Shown here: positions 10,262 to 23,005 of the stretch, in pieces
Layout of the letters: every line of letters begins with the position of its first letter
Position numbering within the stretch: position 1 is the first letter of the stretch
Source of the DNA: Cheiracanthium punctorium
Taxonomy: Eukaryota; Arthropoda; Arachnida; Araneae; Cheiracanthiidae
Length of the DNA: 64,000 nt
Direction of reading: 5' to 3'
Assembly (NCBI GenBank): GCA_038373885.1
Contig: JAWZYV010006126.1
Location: 451,501-515,500 of the forward strand
Notes under the pieces: generated by a model
Databases searched by the model: none
Told to the model about the DNA's origin: nothing
Seen by the model: the letters and a program-made list of their open reading frames with translations, nothing else
Position numbers and translations under genes: made by a program

Positions 10262-12240
10262 TCCGTTCGGAGCAGGAACTTTCTGCCGTATAGGAAATGA
10301 TGGAAATGCTCCACGGTCTTAACGATAGCAAGAAGTTCCATTCTTCTAACAGAATAGTTTCGTTCTGCCTTTGAAAGGCACTTGCTCCAGTAAGCGATGA
10401 CGTGTTCTTGGTCATCTGTCTCCTGGTACAAAACTACTCCGACACTCTTCTTGCTTGCGTCTGTGTCCAGGATAAATGGCTTGCCAGGATGCGGATACGA
10501 CAGGATCGGCGCAGATGTTAAAGCCGTCTTCAGTTCGTTGAATGCATCCTCAGATTCTTCAGTCCATTGGAATTTTTGCCCAGTCTCGGTCAATTTGCGA
10601 AGTGGCCTTGCAATCTGAAAAAAACCCTTCACGTATTTTCGATAGTAGGTACATAATCCGAGAAAACTTCTTAAATCATGGATAGTTTCAGGACGACTCC
10701 AGTTCTTGACTGCGGATGTCTTTTCGGGATCGGTTCGGACTCCGTGGGCGGATATTATGTACCCAAGATAACATACTTCCTGACGAAACAGACTGCACTT
10801 AGATGGATTCAGTTTTAAGTCTGCCTCCTTCAATTTCTGCAGCATCTTTAGGATGTTGTCTAGATGATCTTCAAAAGTCTTTCCAACGATAATGATGTCG
10901 TTCAAATATAGACATGCTTCTTAGGAAAGTCCTCTCAACACTGTCTCCATCAGACACTCGAATGCAGCCGGTGCGTGGCAGAGTCCAAAACGCATACCTT
11001 TGAACTGCCATAATCCTTGTCCAGTAGTGAACGCAGTCCTTTCACGGTCATCGGGATGAATTTCTATTTGCCAGTTGCCACTCTTGAGATCCAGAGTGGA
11101 GAACCATTCATTTCCCGATAAAGTGTCGTCTATCCTGGGAAGAGGGTAGCTGTCCTTCTTGGTTATGTCATTCAGATGTCTATAGTCAACGCTGAATCGG
11201 GTGGAACCATCCTTCTTTCGGACCAAAACAATCGGTGAGGCCCAGGGACTAGTCGATGGCTCGATGACGTCATCTCGCTGTATCTCCTCTAAAAGGTTGT
11301 TCACCTCTTCTTGCTTAGCAAATGTCAGCCGCCTAGTATGTTGCTTGATGGGAGAATGGCTGCCTGTATCTATTCTGTGTTGCGTTAACTTCGTACGACC
11401 AAAGTCACCGGAAGTACGAGAGAAGAGGTCTTGGAATTCTATAATTATTTTCTCAGCATCGATTCTCTGTTCTGCTTTAACTCCACGTCTTGCAATAAAT
11501 TCTTCGTCATACACTCAGATGATTCAGCTGTCGTTGGGTTGATGTTCTTATTAATGCAGGTAACAGGAGTGCATGGTGTCAACACTTCATTTTTCTTTAT
11601 CACCTTCGACTTGTCTGTCACATTTCCCACTCTAACTGGAATTTTAGGTCTCGACAAGTCCACAAGTGTTGTACCCACAAGTACTCCTCAGAGAGAATCA
11701 CTATTGCTTGGGTGTTCAAGTAATCCTAACCGGAATTTATCGCTTTCCTTTACTATTCTGGAAATTATAGAATCAGTTCTTGGAGGCAGAGTGATATCAG
11801 TCTTGGCTATTATTTGCTGAACAGGTAAAACTGCTTCATTTTTAATATCGAATGCAGCTATTTCTTCCGAGTCTAAACGAAGCTCATTATTCTTAAAGTC
11901 CAAGTTAAATTTGTGTGATTTTGAAAAGTCCAGTCCGAGAATGAGAGTCCGTAATATTGGCGACATGTACCACATGGTGATATCTGGCATTTCTAAAAGT
12001 GATTTCTACTGTTGTTTTTCCATGCACTTTGATCTTGTCACCTGTTAGAGTCTGGAGGGTCAACGAGGGCGGAGTCCAGATGATCTTCAAATTTAATTTC
12101 TTAGCCAGATCTGTCTTTATGATGGTTACATTAGCTCCAATATTAATGACTATGCGCCATGTCGAGCCATTTACGTATCCCAGTACGAAGAGCCCATTAC
12201 TGCCGCCATTCACTGAGGAAATCTGCAAGACTTCCAAATG
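10262..12240 (-). pseudogene. pol: pol of Ty3/gypsy element B (protease, RT, RNase H), decayed and split
   Basis: Reading from 12237: a protease-like part whose active site reads INIGANVT instead of the usual DTGA (catalytic Asp lost). Then ILGLDF near 11930 and several frameshifted linker pieces. Then RT at 11514-10921 with WASPIVLVRKKDGS, RFSVDYRHLND, STLDLKSGNWQI and FGLCHAPAAFE. A TAA at 10921-10923 follows RGLS, and the catalytic box continues as YLND instead of YLDD. The RT connection and RNase H continue at 10905-10262 (FILDTDASKKSVG, SKCLSKAERNY), cut after LLRTD by the LTR of element A. RNase H remainder and integrase should lie left of the window. With stop, frameshifts and two lost catalytic residues the copy is dead. 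Confidence 0.9.
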
Positions 12241-13480
12241 GGGCTTTTGAATATTCCGCAGTCTCCGTTCCGCAATGTCGTCTCTCTTCCGTTATCGTTC
12301 ACGGGTTTCACTGGTGTACTGGTGTCTGCGATCTTTACGACGACAGTTCTTTTGTACGTCACAGTATTTTCGTAATGTCCTTCGCCACTGCACCTCGAGC
12401 ATTTCACTTTTCTTGGCTCTGACTGTACTTTTCACCTTCGACTGTTCGTTCCACCAGATCTTCAACTTTCTTCATTATTCTGTTCTCTAAACTCTCCGCG
12501 TCCGTATCAGCTCGCTCTTAGACCGTCGCCGCTCTAACAGCATGACGATCTTTCCTTACGGCCCTCTGAGCTGCCTCTAGCTTCATGGCGAATACGAGGG
12601 CGGACCTGAGATATTTATTATCCGCTATGATAAATGCTTTCTGAATTTCAGAGCCTCTGACGCGTTCAATAAAATGTTGCATTGCAACTCGAACATTAGC
12701 CGGATAACTGCCGTAGGCTATGGATGACACAGCCCATCTATGCCCGAAGTCATCTCTTGAAGGGTCTCGCCAGGTCTCTCAATCCTTGATTTTAGTTGTA
12801 TTCTACTATACTCTTTCTGGCACTTCTCTCCGAATTTCAGCTCCAAGGCACTGGCAAGGGCGTCAAAATCTCCTAACTTCGTCGCTCCAATGGTTTGCAA
12901 TACGTTATTTGTGTTTCAGCTAAAGGAAGCGGCCAGTTGGTTCGCTTTCTCGGAGTCGTTCCAACCATTGGCTTTGGTGACAATTAAAAATTGGGTCTTG
13001 TACGCTTCCCAGGGAGTTTTTCCGTCATACGTAGTTAATTTCACTGATGGTCGGCGTGACGACATCCTGATGTTTTCAGATAATTTTCCCAGCTCTATTA
13101 AATGTCCAGTTTGCCTTTATTCTTAAATTCTTGACACATTCTGCAAATATCCTGCAGTAATTGTTTAACATTGCCTTCAATTCTTTGTTCATATTTTGTT
13201 TCAGTTTCTTCTAGGAGCGACACTCTTTTCTCCATTTCCTCTTGATTTTTCTCCACTTTCTCCAACCCGGCTTTCATGTCTTCGTGAGCGGCTTTTAACT
13301 CATCCAATCCGGTTTACCGGCGGTCATTAACGCAAAGCTATTTTTTCCTCAAATTTGCTGGTAAACTGTTGCCAATTGTATTCCAAACACTCAATAATTT
13401 CATGTGTCCGGCATTTATCTTGGCGAAAAATTGCTCGTCCTGGTGGACCGCCGTTATAATACGTAAGCACCTTGAAAAAT
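12210..13480 (-). pseudogene. gag: gag of Ty3/gypsy element B, decayed
   Basis: Broken gag pieces in several frames. A coiled-coil N-terminal segment rich in Glu/Lys lies at 13307-13098 (EKVEKNQEEMEKRVSLLEE). A capsid-like part follows at 12900-12518 (LGDFDALASALELKFGEK, QLKSRIERPGETLQEM, SEIQKAFIIADNKYLRSA). A zinc-knuckle-like KCSRCSGEGHYENTV near 12400 has lost its last Cys. The order agrees with gag preceding pol of the same element. Pieces of frame upstream of 13307 (VHQDEQFFAKINAGHMK near 13440) suggest gag began further out. No LTR for element B was found with confidence. Confidence 0.75.
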
Positions 13481-14650
13481 ATCTAATGTGATTATATTAA
13501 GCTATGGCGATTTCATTGGGAATTTTGAAAATTCGTTACTCGCTCTGTAATTAACCGACTTAGTGCATTGTAGTTTGTTAAGGAATGACTAAGGGCTATC
13601 TGCCTAAGAGTGGGAGGGGGTTGCGTGGGTCGGAGGAATTCCTCCGACAGACGAAAATCTGTTAATGTGTTACAACCCAAAACGAATTAATGGATTTGCA
13701 TGGAACAAAATTGGAAACTGATTTTTTAGCGCTTTGAAAATGAATTTTAGGATGCTAACCCTTGAAAGAATAAGTTTCTGGTTCTCCGTGTTCATCCGAT
13801 ACTGTTATGTTATATAAATGAATATTTATATTTTTAACTTACCAACACAAGTTCGAATGATTTCAGTTTGTTTGTCTGATCTGTTGTTCACACGTCCAGT
13901 GTTCTAACTGTCATAAATATACACCGATATGTCGAATTTTTTTTTTCTATGTACAGTACCATGTATCCCTATTGAAAATAAGGTAAGTAGCATTTACAGT
14001 TCTTTTACAGGAGAAAAAAAATCAAATAGATCGCACTGTTTGGGCAGTCATTTTTGAAAACGTATTTTAGAGATTCGGTTTTTTGAAAGAAAACAATGTT
14101 GGCATACATAATATTAAGGCTCTCAAAGTCATGCTGTCCATTGAAAATAGTGTCTGTATTATTAATAGTTATTCTACAGGAACACTCAAAAGAATTCCAA
14201 TACATTACAATCTGTGGTATTTGAGAGACTCTAATACATTTCTAGCACGAGGCAATGAGTGCAAAATTTTTAGAATTTTCAGTTAAACGATGGGTTTTTT
14301 AAAAATCTCTTTTACGAGGTCTCATAAAATTGCATATATAGTGATAATACAACATAATCTTATCTCCGAAATCTCTCCAGATTTAAGGAAAATACATTGC
14401 CAATTTGGCGCAAAAATATTGATGTGTTGGAAAGTGTTTTATAATCAATGCGTTTGGCATGATTTATCTTTCTTGTTTTATGTGCCCTAAAACTAAACTC
14501 TGTATGTCAAGGCCTGCGCTGTCCACTTACGCCTTCGCAAACACAGGCTCTAATGTGCCGAAGGGGGCTTACAATATCCTGTTTTGTATTGTGAAATATT
14601 TTCAGGAATCGGATCGACATACATAATCGGACACCCAGGCCCCGGATATT
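13481..14650. other. Unassigned AT-rich DNA with a weak fragment of the 38-kb repeat family
   Basis: No gene recognised. At about 14125-14225 the stretch with TTCTACAGGAACACTCAAAAG resembles 38890-38960 and the reverse complement of 63490-63570, so an old fragment of the 38-40 kb repeat family is likely here. Short open frames at 14083-14490 lack recognisable features. Confidence 0.4.
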
Positions 14651-14652
14651 TT

Positions 14653-14993
14653 TAAAAACCACTGCACAATCTTTCCTGGTAGATTATTATTTAAACAGAC
14701 CCCAATTAACGTATCTGAAACTTCATTACACAAATCTTTCCTCAATACCTCAGCAAGCGAAATATTTCGGTGGGTGGAGGGGATCTGTAGTGCTAAAATT
14801 AAATTAACTGATCTGTAGAATCAACGCAAATAAATTATTAATGCATTTACTGAAATTTTGGAGGGGGGGTCAAAGCCACACGATCCTCCCTCCTGGTTAC
14901 GACCTTGCACGTTTCTATAAAATCTCGAAAGCCATTTTTAAGAGTTCTTCAGGTTAACTCTTAAAATATTTCATATGTATGAAATTCCTTGAT
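14653..14993 (+). repeat. ~340-bp dispersed repeat R1, copy 1
   Basis: Matches the reverse complement of 37457-37797 along its whole length by eye. Examples are AAAAACCACTGCACAATCTT at the left end, the GGAGGGGGGGTCAAAGCCAC centre and TTCAGGTTAACTCTTAAAAT at the right. Non-coding, identity roughly 85-90 percent. The class is unknown. Confidence 0.75.
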
Positions 14994-15004
14994 TTCTCCT
15001 CTAT

Positions 15005-15700
15005 CCGATAATATTAAAAATGCCGTTTTGCTGCAAGCGTAATTATCGCCGTTATTACGAATTAGGTGAGGAAAAATGCCCAAAACTGCATAAATCATAA
15101 AATCAAGAAATTTCTAGGTCGAATTTTGAAAAAATCGCTTCGAGGAGCATAACTAATAACGACGACAGACAGACACAAACACACATCTTTTATAATAAGT
15201 AGAGAAGATGTCTGTGTGTTTGTCAGCGGAGTTACCGACAAATGGCTACACGTAGAATTACCAAATTTGGTACACAGGAAGCTCTAAACAGGAAGTTGTG
15301 CACCTCGAAGCGATGCTTTCAAAATTCGGCCTACATTTTTTAAATTTTATGTTTTATGCAATTTTGCGTATTTTTTTATCTCCTAATGCTTACTAACTGA
15401 GGTAGGTAATTATGCTTGCAGCAAAACCGTATTTGTATCATCGGATAGAGGAGAAAATTTTCTTTTCAAAACAGTTTGTTCTGAATATATAACATAATTT
15501 GCAGAATTTTAAGAAATTTATAACTAAAGATCACTTTTGGCAAAAGATTTCGTAAAATAACTTTAAAACTGTTGCATCTTTTATTCTATCCGTCATAACT
15601 TTTTGATATTTTGGCAAATGATGAAACATTCATTTCACCCTCTTGTAAAAGAAAAAACAAAAAAAAAAGTGTATAAAGTATCGTGTCTGAATTCCAAATG
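15005..15700. repeat. Head-to-head pair of Helitron 5' ends
   Basis: A minus-oriented Helitron 5' end (terminus near 15204, TCTCTACTTATTATAAAAGA on the minus strand) meets a plus-oriented copy starting AGATGTCTGTGTGTTTGTC at 15205. Both arms contain the family blocks, CTATCCGAT next to GCAAGCGTAATTA on the left and ATCATCGGATAGAGGAGAAA on the right. The result is an inverted dimer of ~200 bp per arm. The plus arm continues through GTTGCATCTTTTATTCTATC to about 15700 without a 3' end. Confidence 0.65.
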
Positions 15701-15749
15701 AAAGACGCCCGAATGAAGTGCATCAGAAACGTGTAATTTTATAGCCGTA

Positions 15750-17901
15750 CTAGCTGCGTGCCCGTTCTTCGCACGCTAGGGAACGAAAAATTTTCTTACA
15801 TGTGTAATTCGAATTGATTCCAGTGATGTGGAATCTAAAAAGCAAAATTATTTCATTCTTGGCATAAAGTTACTGATTAGTTACTTGTAAAGTTAGTATG
15901 AGTACTAATCTGAAACTATTGTGATATTATGACACAAAAATTTATGTCGGTGTCATTGGCGATCAGAAAAAGAGAAGCTTCATGGTTTGCAGCGATAGAA
16001 AACTCACTTTCAAAATATCTTAGTTCTACATCGTTTTTCGGTTTTAGCATTAATACCTTAGATACTACATGATGTGGACAGCCGTTTTATATTATAACTA
16101 GCTGCGTGCCCGTTCTTCGCACGGTAGGAAACGAATATTTTACTAAAATATAATCGTAACTATATATGCAAAAACAAAATGTCAAAAAGTTCAAGTAGCC
16201 CTTTTGTTGAAACTACCGCGGGATATATTACACAACGTAGGATTATGATTTAGTTAGTTATAAGGCGATAGCTGAAAAATAATGAATATAACACTCTTAA
16301 TTTCACGAAATAGTTATTAACGTGGTATACTGTGCTTTAATCCATATTTTCCTAACAAATCTACTATTACTACCAGATAAAAAGTGAGAATACAATCTAT
16401 TACGTATATTAATATTATCTATCTTCGATTCTCCGTCTTTAATGCTCAATTTAAAGAAAAAGATTAGATATTTTAAAACAATGATGCTTTTCTACTTTCT
16501 GGTGATTCTGTGGAATTTATGCATTGCCATTAAAACAGATCTCCAAGTATTTTTAAGCATAATTCTTGTCTGATCGGCGTATTTAGCACAGAAAAATATT
16601 TCATCTCGCAGTGGTGGAAAACATCCAATCTTTACCAATTTAAATACTATTTAAATCCACCATGGTTTAGGCTCGTGAAAACATCAAACTGTGTAATCTC
16701 GAGGAACTATTTGGAATCGCTCAAATTGCAAATAGTGCGTTAAATTGCGTTGCAGAGAGTTGCGAATTTCAGACAACTTTCAATATCATGATGCCACGTT
16801 CTGACCAGTGTAGTCGAATTTAGTCATTTCGCGCAGTAGTTTTCAAACGGAGTAATATTGAAACATACGACGTTGAAAAACTATCGCTTGCAACAGAACT
16901 TTATTAAAGTTAATTTGAGAGATATTGGGGTTATTCTTAGCTAATCAGTATTTCAAATATTTTCCAAATCTATTTTGCTAATGATGAAACTTTTGTGCAA
17001 GAGCTTGTTAAGTTGCTAAAATTTAACAAAATGTATATCTAATATAGATAATATACCACCAAAAGTCGTCCAAACTTGGTGACATTTTGCACGATTTCTG
17101 GGAATACATATAACGACCGTCGTCAAACCGATAGCGAATACTATGAATTGTGTTAATTAGTATTTTGCATCTTGTGCCGACATTTGAATTTCCCACGATT
17201 TAAAAAAATGCAAGTTTCCTTTCGTTATTATGGTTGATGAAAAATCACAGAGTTCAAAAATCGCTATGGGTAACACGCGCGTTAAACAATATAATTTGAA
17301 TTTTATAATAGTAAATTTTTGCGTCAAATCCTTTTAATGTAATTATATTTCTAACTCATTTTTAAACTCATGACGTCAAAATGACATCATGAGTTTAAAA
17401 ATGAAGTTATCGCATTCTCAGTTGCGATATATAACATGAATTAGTGAAAGAAGAAAAAGAAAAAAAAACACGTTATTTTATTTTCTACAGCATCTTGATA
17501 ATCTGGATGGAGGTTTATTATTTCGCTCGTGGTGTAATTTTTTGTCAAAACTTGGTAACCTCATTAGGATTTTTAATGCATTTTTACACTCGTGACATCA
17601 AAATGACGTCAGTCTCACTTGAATTATTGAAAGTAATAAATGAATAAATATAACTTTGTTAACTATGCTCATGAATGCGCTGAAATCGGATATTTGAGTA
17701 GCTTTCTACCCTGAAAATTGCGAAAAATCGTAAAAAATTAGGGAACGGGTGGATTTCCAGAATTTTAAAGCAGCCTACGGACTATTCTATGTTGTTTTAC
17801 GTGTATGTGCAAAATTTCAAGTCGATCGGTTGAACGGTGTGGGAGGAGTTCCCGGACGAACAAACAAACAAACAGACAAACTTTCACATTTATATAATAG
17901 A
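15750..17901 (-). mobile_element. Composite Helitron with two 3' termini (family A)
   Basis: On the plus strand it begins CTAGCTGCGTGCCCGTTCTT (15750), the reverse complement of a Helitron 3' end, and shows a second copy of that motif at 16080. It ends GTTTGTCTG-type repeats then ...TTATATAATAGA at 17901, the reverse complement of the TC 5' end. Two stacked 3' ends occur again at 17902/18274, so the pair may be an amplified unit. No coding capacity seen. The last ~210 bases match the 5' end of H1. Confidence 0.7.
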
Positions 17902-18244
17902 CTAGCTGCGTGCCCGTTCTTCGCACGGTAGGAAACGAAAATTTTCCTTACATGTGTAATTCGAATTAATTCAAGTGATGTGGAATCTTAAAAAAATGCA
18001 AAATTATTTTACTCTTGACGTAAAATTTGTGTCATGAGTACTAACCTGGTATCATTGCAATATAACGACTCAAAAATCTACGTCCGTGTCATTCGCGATC
18101 AAAAAAGTGAAAAGCTTAACAGTTTGCAGTCAACACTTCAATGCCAATGGTAGCACTTCAAAATGTCTTATTTCTACATCATGCTGTTTTTTAGGTTCAA
18201 GTTGTGGTATTAAATACCTCAGACACTACATGAAATGAACAACC

Positions 18245-18275
<31 letters not shown>

Positions 18276-20401
18276 CTGTCCACCCGCTCTTCATGCGGGA
18301 AGAAGCGAATATTTTATAAAAATCATATCTGCATGTGAAAAAACAGAATTTAATTTTTAAAAAGTGCAAGTAATCTCCTCTGTTGAATTTACTGTGGGCA
18401 GAGGCGTAGCCAAGGGGGGGTTTAGGGGGGTCATAATCCCCCCATGAGGAATTTTTTGCCGTACAAAATGCATATTCTTCACTACATTATCACACACACG
18501 TATACATTTATATGAGTTATAGTAGTCGTAACCCCCCCCCCCCATGAAAAATTTCTGGCTACGCCCCTGACTGTGGGATATATTAGCGCAAATTAGAATT
18601 ACTTATCGTTTAGTTGGTCGTAAGACAACCGTTGAAATAGGATAAACAGAACACTTTTAATCTCATGAAATATTTATTAACATGGTAATTGTGATTTATT
18701 CATATAATCCTTACAAATCTACTAATACTACCTATTACGTACATCAATGCTATCTATCTTCACTTCTTCCTCTTCAAGGCTCGATTAAAAGAAACAGCTT
18801 AGATTATTTGGCACCAAGGGGATCTTTTTATTCTATGGCGATTCTTTGCAATTTACGCATTAGCATAAACAATCCTTTCACATAATGGTTGCCATCAAGG
18901 AAGCTCTCCATATATATTTAATTTGTGCATAGTTTTGTAAGATTGGCGTTTTTAGCACCGCAAAACATTTCATCTCACCTTAGTGGAAAATATCCAAGCG
19001 GTGTCATTTTAAATATCCATGTATCCAATATAGCGATATCATAGAAATTCTCCATGGTTCTGTCTCTCGGAAAACATCAAACTGTATAACCTCGAAGAGC
19101 TATTTAGAATCGCTTTAAATGTGGCAGAACGGTAGAGTTGCAGAGTTTACAAGTTTCACGCATTATTTTAAAATTTATGACATCACTGTTTAACTGCTGT
19201 AAAAGATACCCCAGTTGGTTGAGGGAGTTAATTTGGATTTTTCGCACAGTAGTTTTCGAACGGTATCATATTAAAACTTACAAAGACGTTGAAAAATTGT
19301 TTGCTTTTTATATAAGACCACTATGGAGGAACGTAATCCAACGTTAAAATAAAACTATACTCGCAACATGCATATGTTAGGAAACATATTTGCATGCGGT
19401 AAAATTAAATGCGAAAGATAAAAAAGTAAATAGAAAATTTTAATATACCGCGCTTTAAAACGAACTTTGTAGCTTTTAAAATAAAGAACATTTTCAGCTG
19501 CGTTAAAATATTTCAAATTTTAAATAAGCAACGGATTAAAATACCATTTCTAATAAAAATAAACATGAATTTCTTAGTTTATTTCTAGGGTAAGTTTTAA
19601 TCCAAATATCGCCTCCTTGTGTTAAAAAAAAAAAAAAAAAAAGAGCAGGGATAAATGTGTTGAAATTGCGGCGCAATTTTTACGTATCTTAAAGCGTTTG
19701 ACGTCATAAATCCTCACTTGCGAATTGAAAATCCGGTACCCCATTTACAAACTATCGGTATGTTCAAAAAAACTCTTCTTTGTAATCCTGTCTGAGGCAA
19801 CGCAACGCAAATTCTTGTGCCACGATTTATTAATGTAATTTCATAAGCTCTCCGCGATGATGCTATTAAACTCTAAACATTATGTTACATTAAAATTCGT
19901 AAAAATCATCTAATTTACATATTTTCTTCCGTTTTTATTTTAAAAGAAAGAGAAGGGGAATGTTTCACGATTTGTCAAAATATCAAAAAGTTATGACGGA
20001 TACAATTCAAGATGCGACAGTTTTAAAATTATTTTACGGAAAAATACGTCAAAACAGATACTAAGTATAAAAATTCCTAAAAATCTACAAATTATGTTAT
20101 ATATTCAGAACAAACTGTTTTTAAAAGGAAATTTTCTCCTCTATCCGATGATACAAATACGGTTTTGCTGCAAGCGTAATTACCGCCGTTATTACGAATT
20201 AGGTGAGAAAAATGCCAAAAATCGTCATAAAACAAAAAAATTTCTAGGTCGAATTTTGAAATAATCGCTTCGAGGTGCATAACTTTATGTTTAGAACCTC
20301 CAGAGTACCGAATTTGGTGTTTTTAGGTGGAGCCGTTTGCCCGTATAACGCGGCGACAGACACACACCCATTGAACAGACATCTTTTATAGTAAGTAGAG
20401 A
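17902..20401 (-). mobile_element. Second composite Helitron copy, abutting the first
   Basis: It begins with CTAG directly at 17902, with no base between it and the GA that ends the previous copy. The first ~370 bases match 15750-16079; a decayed second 3' end follows at 18274 (AGCTGTCCACCCGCTCTTCA). It ends ...ATCTTTTATAGTAAGTAGAGA at 20401, a diverged 5' terminus. It carries a hAT MITE at 18399-18569 that is absent at the matching place in the paralogues. No coding capacity seen. Confidence 0.65.
18399..18569. mobile_element. hAT MITE, 8-bp target duplication ACTGTGGG
   Basis: The 171-bp element has ends CAGAGGCGTAGCCA / TGGCTACGCCCCTG, flanked by a perfect 8-bp repeat ACTGTGGG (18391-18398, 18570-18577). 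Eight-base duplications and CAGRGGCG-type ends are hAT hallmarks. Its interior (G tract, ATGCATATTCTTCACT, C tract) is the reverse complement of the copy at 50352. The paralogous Helitrons at 16.2 and 20.7 kb show the empty site. Confidence 0.92.
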
Positions 20402-20568
20402 CAGGCGCGTAGCCAGGAAAATTTTTCGGGGAGTATATGCGCCTGGAAAATACTTCGGGGGGGGGGATATGAACTTATATGTGTATAAATAGACGGAATT
20501 TCATCACTAATCCAAACATTTCGGGGGGGGGATATATCCCGATATCACCCCCCCTGGCTACGCCCCTG
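20402..20568. mobile_element. hAT MITE, 8-bp target duplication AGTAGAGA
   Basis: The 167-bp element has ends CAGGCGCGTAGCCAGG / CCTGGCTACGCCCCTG. It is flanked by perfect AGTAGAGA repeats (20394-20401, 20569-20576). Same TIR family as 18399 and 50352, but its interior is different (several G tracts, ATGTGTATAAATAGACGG). Confidence 0.9.
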
Positions 20569-20576
20569 AGTAGAGA

Positions 20577-21680
20577 TGCGTTTCGCTCGGCAAGAAGTGA
20601 ACATTTTCCTGAAATATAATCATACTTGTGAAAAAAAAAAAAAAAAAAAAAAAATCAGATATAGTCTCTTCTGTTGAAACTACTGCTGGATGTATTAACG
20701 CGACGTAGAATTACTTATCGTTTAGTTAACTGTAAGACAACTGTATAAAAATAATGAATAGAACACTTTCAGTTTCACGAAATATTTATTAATGTGGTAT
20801 ATTGAGCTTTAATCCATATTATCAAACATATCCACTAATAGTAACTATTACTTATATTATCTGTTACTTTTACTAATGGTATATATTTTTGTTTCTCATT
20901 CTTTAATGCTCAGTTTAAAGAAACGGTTTAGATATTTGCCACGGAAGTTGCCTCCTCATTGTTTGGTGATTCTTTGCAATTTACACATTAGCATAAACGA
21001 TAATTATTTCCCTTTAGGGTTGCGATTGAAACAGCTCTATAAATTTTTATGCATAATTCTTGTCAGACTGACGTAAGCATCTGAAAATATTTCATCTTGC
21101 CGTGGTAGGAAATATCCAAGCCTTACCAATTTAAATGTATTGCACTTTAAACTGGTTTTGTATCGTTTAAAATGAAGAACATTTTCATCTGCGTTAAAGC
21201 ATTTCAGTTTTTAAATCTAAGCAACGGATTAAAATACCACTTGTAAGAATAATCGCGAATTTTTTCCTTTAGTTTATTTATATGATAATCTTTATTCCAA
21301 TTTGTCTGTAAAAAAACAGCGGGAATAAATTGCCTTAAGATCGGGGCGTAATTTTTACGTATTTACAGAACGGTGTTTTTCAAAATACATTTGTTAAAAA
21401 ATATGAATTACATTTTTCTTCTCTAATGTATTTTAAAGCATTTGACGCCACAGTCTCATTTACGATTCGAAAACGTGCCCTGTTTAAAAACTACCATAAA
21501 CAGTGCAGGATAACTCATTTTTGAAGAAACAGTATTCTAGTTTTGAATTCTTTTCGTGGCAAAGTTATATTAAAAATGATATCGTGACTGTAACTTCAAA
21601 AATGGCGTCAAACTGCTGTAGATGTTATCGAATTCTAAACATACTATTACATTAAAAATATTGAGTAATATTGAGGTAAG
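20577..21680 (-). repeat. Third, decayed copy of the Helitron core
   Basis: Aligns by eye with 18290 onward and 16110 onward, for instance in TTACTTATCGTTTAGTT, TTTCACGAAATATTTATTAA and the following AATCCATATTATCAAACA. A 24-base A run lies near 20635. Similarity fades after ~21680. Ends are not clear. Confidence 0.6.
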
Positions 21681-22980
21681 GCGATTTACCGCCAAATATA
21701 AGAAATATGGGGAAGTTGGGCCAAGCCAATATATTTTGAATACTTCCCACACATCGGCACGCCAAAAGATCGCCAACAATTGCACCCCCCCCCCCCTTTC
21801 AAGAAGGACTATTCCGTGACCCTGCAGATCTAGATTCACAGAAAATATCATTGTAGATGTCCATGAAAATCTTTTGGGTGACCTTGTCAATAAACCCACA
21901 GTCGATTGCAGTCTGATAGGGAAGTGCCAAACCAGTTGTTACAACATTCTACGGGTACTCTTTTTTTTTTTTTTTCACTTGTACGAGTTAATAAATTTAG
22001 CGATGGTCAAAATAAATTTTTTGTTAAAATCTGAATTCTGAATTTTTTTTTGCGCTCACAACCTCGAATATGGATACGCAGCACAAGCAATAATTATAAT
22101 TGAGCAGGCAATGGATGAAAGTTGGAAATGCCATAGCCATACCAGGAATATCCTTGAAAATGCCATTTCTAAAATTTCTCCTCTGGGGGAAAAAAAAAAA
22201 AAATGTACTTCTTTTTTTTCTAATTTCAACAGAATTATTGAAATTTATTGCATCTTTTCAACAATTCACTAAAGAACACACGAAAGCAATCATGCTATTC
22301 AAAGCTGGATTGTGTAATTGTCAACGCCCATCCAGTTTCACAAGAAACGATTAAAACATGATTGCCGACGTCGCATCGTCTTGTTCAATAAAATAAATGA
22401 GATATGCAATATTATGAAATACTTCTTTTTGGTGTATTTTCCGCCACAATGGACACCGAAAAATTATGTGAGAGTTGCAATATTTCGGAATAGGGTGGTA
22501 AATGAATTGGTTAGGTATTTCAGCATCTAGTAATTGATTTCCTTCGCTTGATCTATTGCGGTATGAATAATTTAAGAAATACGCATTCAAATTGTAGAAG
22601 TGGATACTGCAATAAATTGATCTAAAGATAAAAAAATATAATTGATTTAGTGATTGAAGTTCCTTTGTTGCTTTTAAATCGATATATATGTTGATATATA
22701 CATCTGTTTTTTTTTATCAATGCTCATCTGTGAGTAAAAAATGGTCAATTTCGAATTTCGTATTTTTTTTTTTACTTCATGTATATTATTTTTAGATGAT
22801 TTTATTTCAGTACATTCCACCCCCACTATTTAATTTATTATTATTATCATAATATATCAAACAAACAAAATCAATTTCAAAAAACTCTTTTACAATATGA
22901 GATTGATGATTTTTTTTCCCGTTCAGCTGCGCAAAAACCGCTTAACAATAGGTTACATTTTCCCCTGCAATAGTCGATGA
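21681..22980. other. Unassigned AT-rich DNA
   Basis: Homopolymer runs (C at ~21785, T at ~21961, A at ~22190) and short unsupported frames. A minus-strand frame at 21570-21899 contains no recognisable domain. Nothing else supported. Confidence 0.3.
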
Positions 22981-23005
22981 AAAAGCGTCGTCAACGATCG
23001 GCCGA

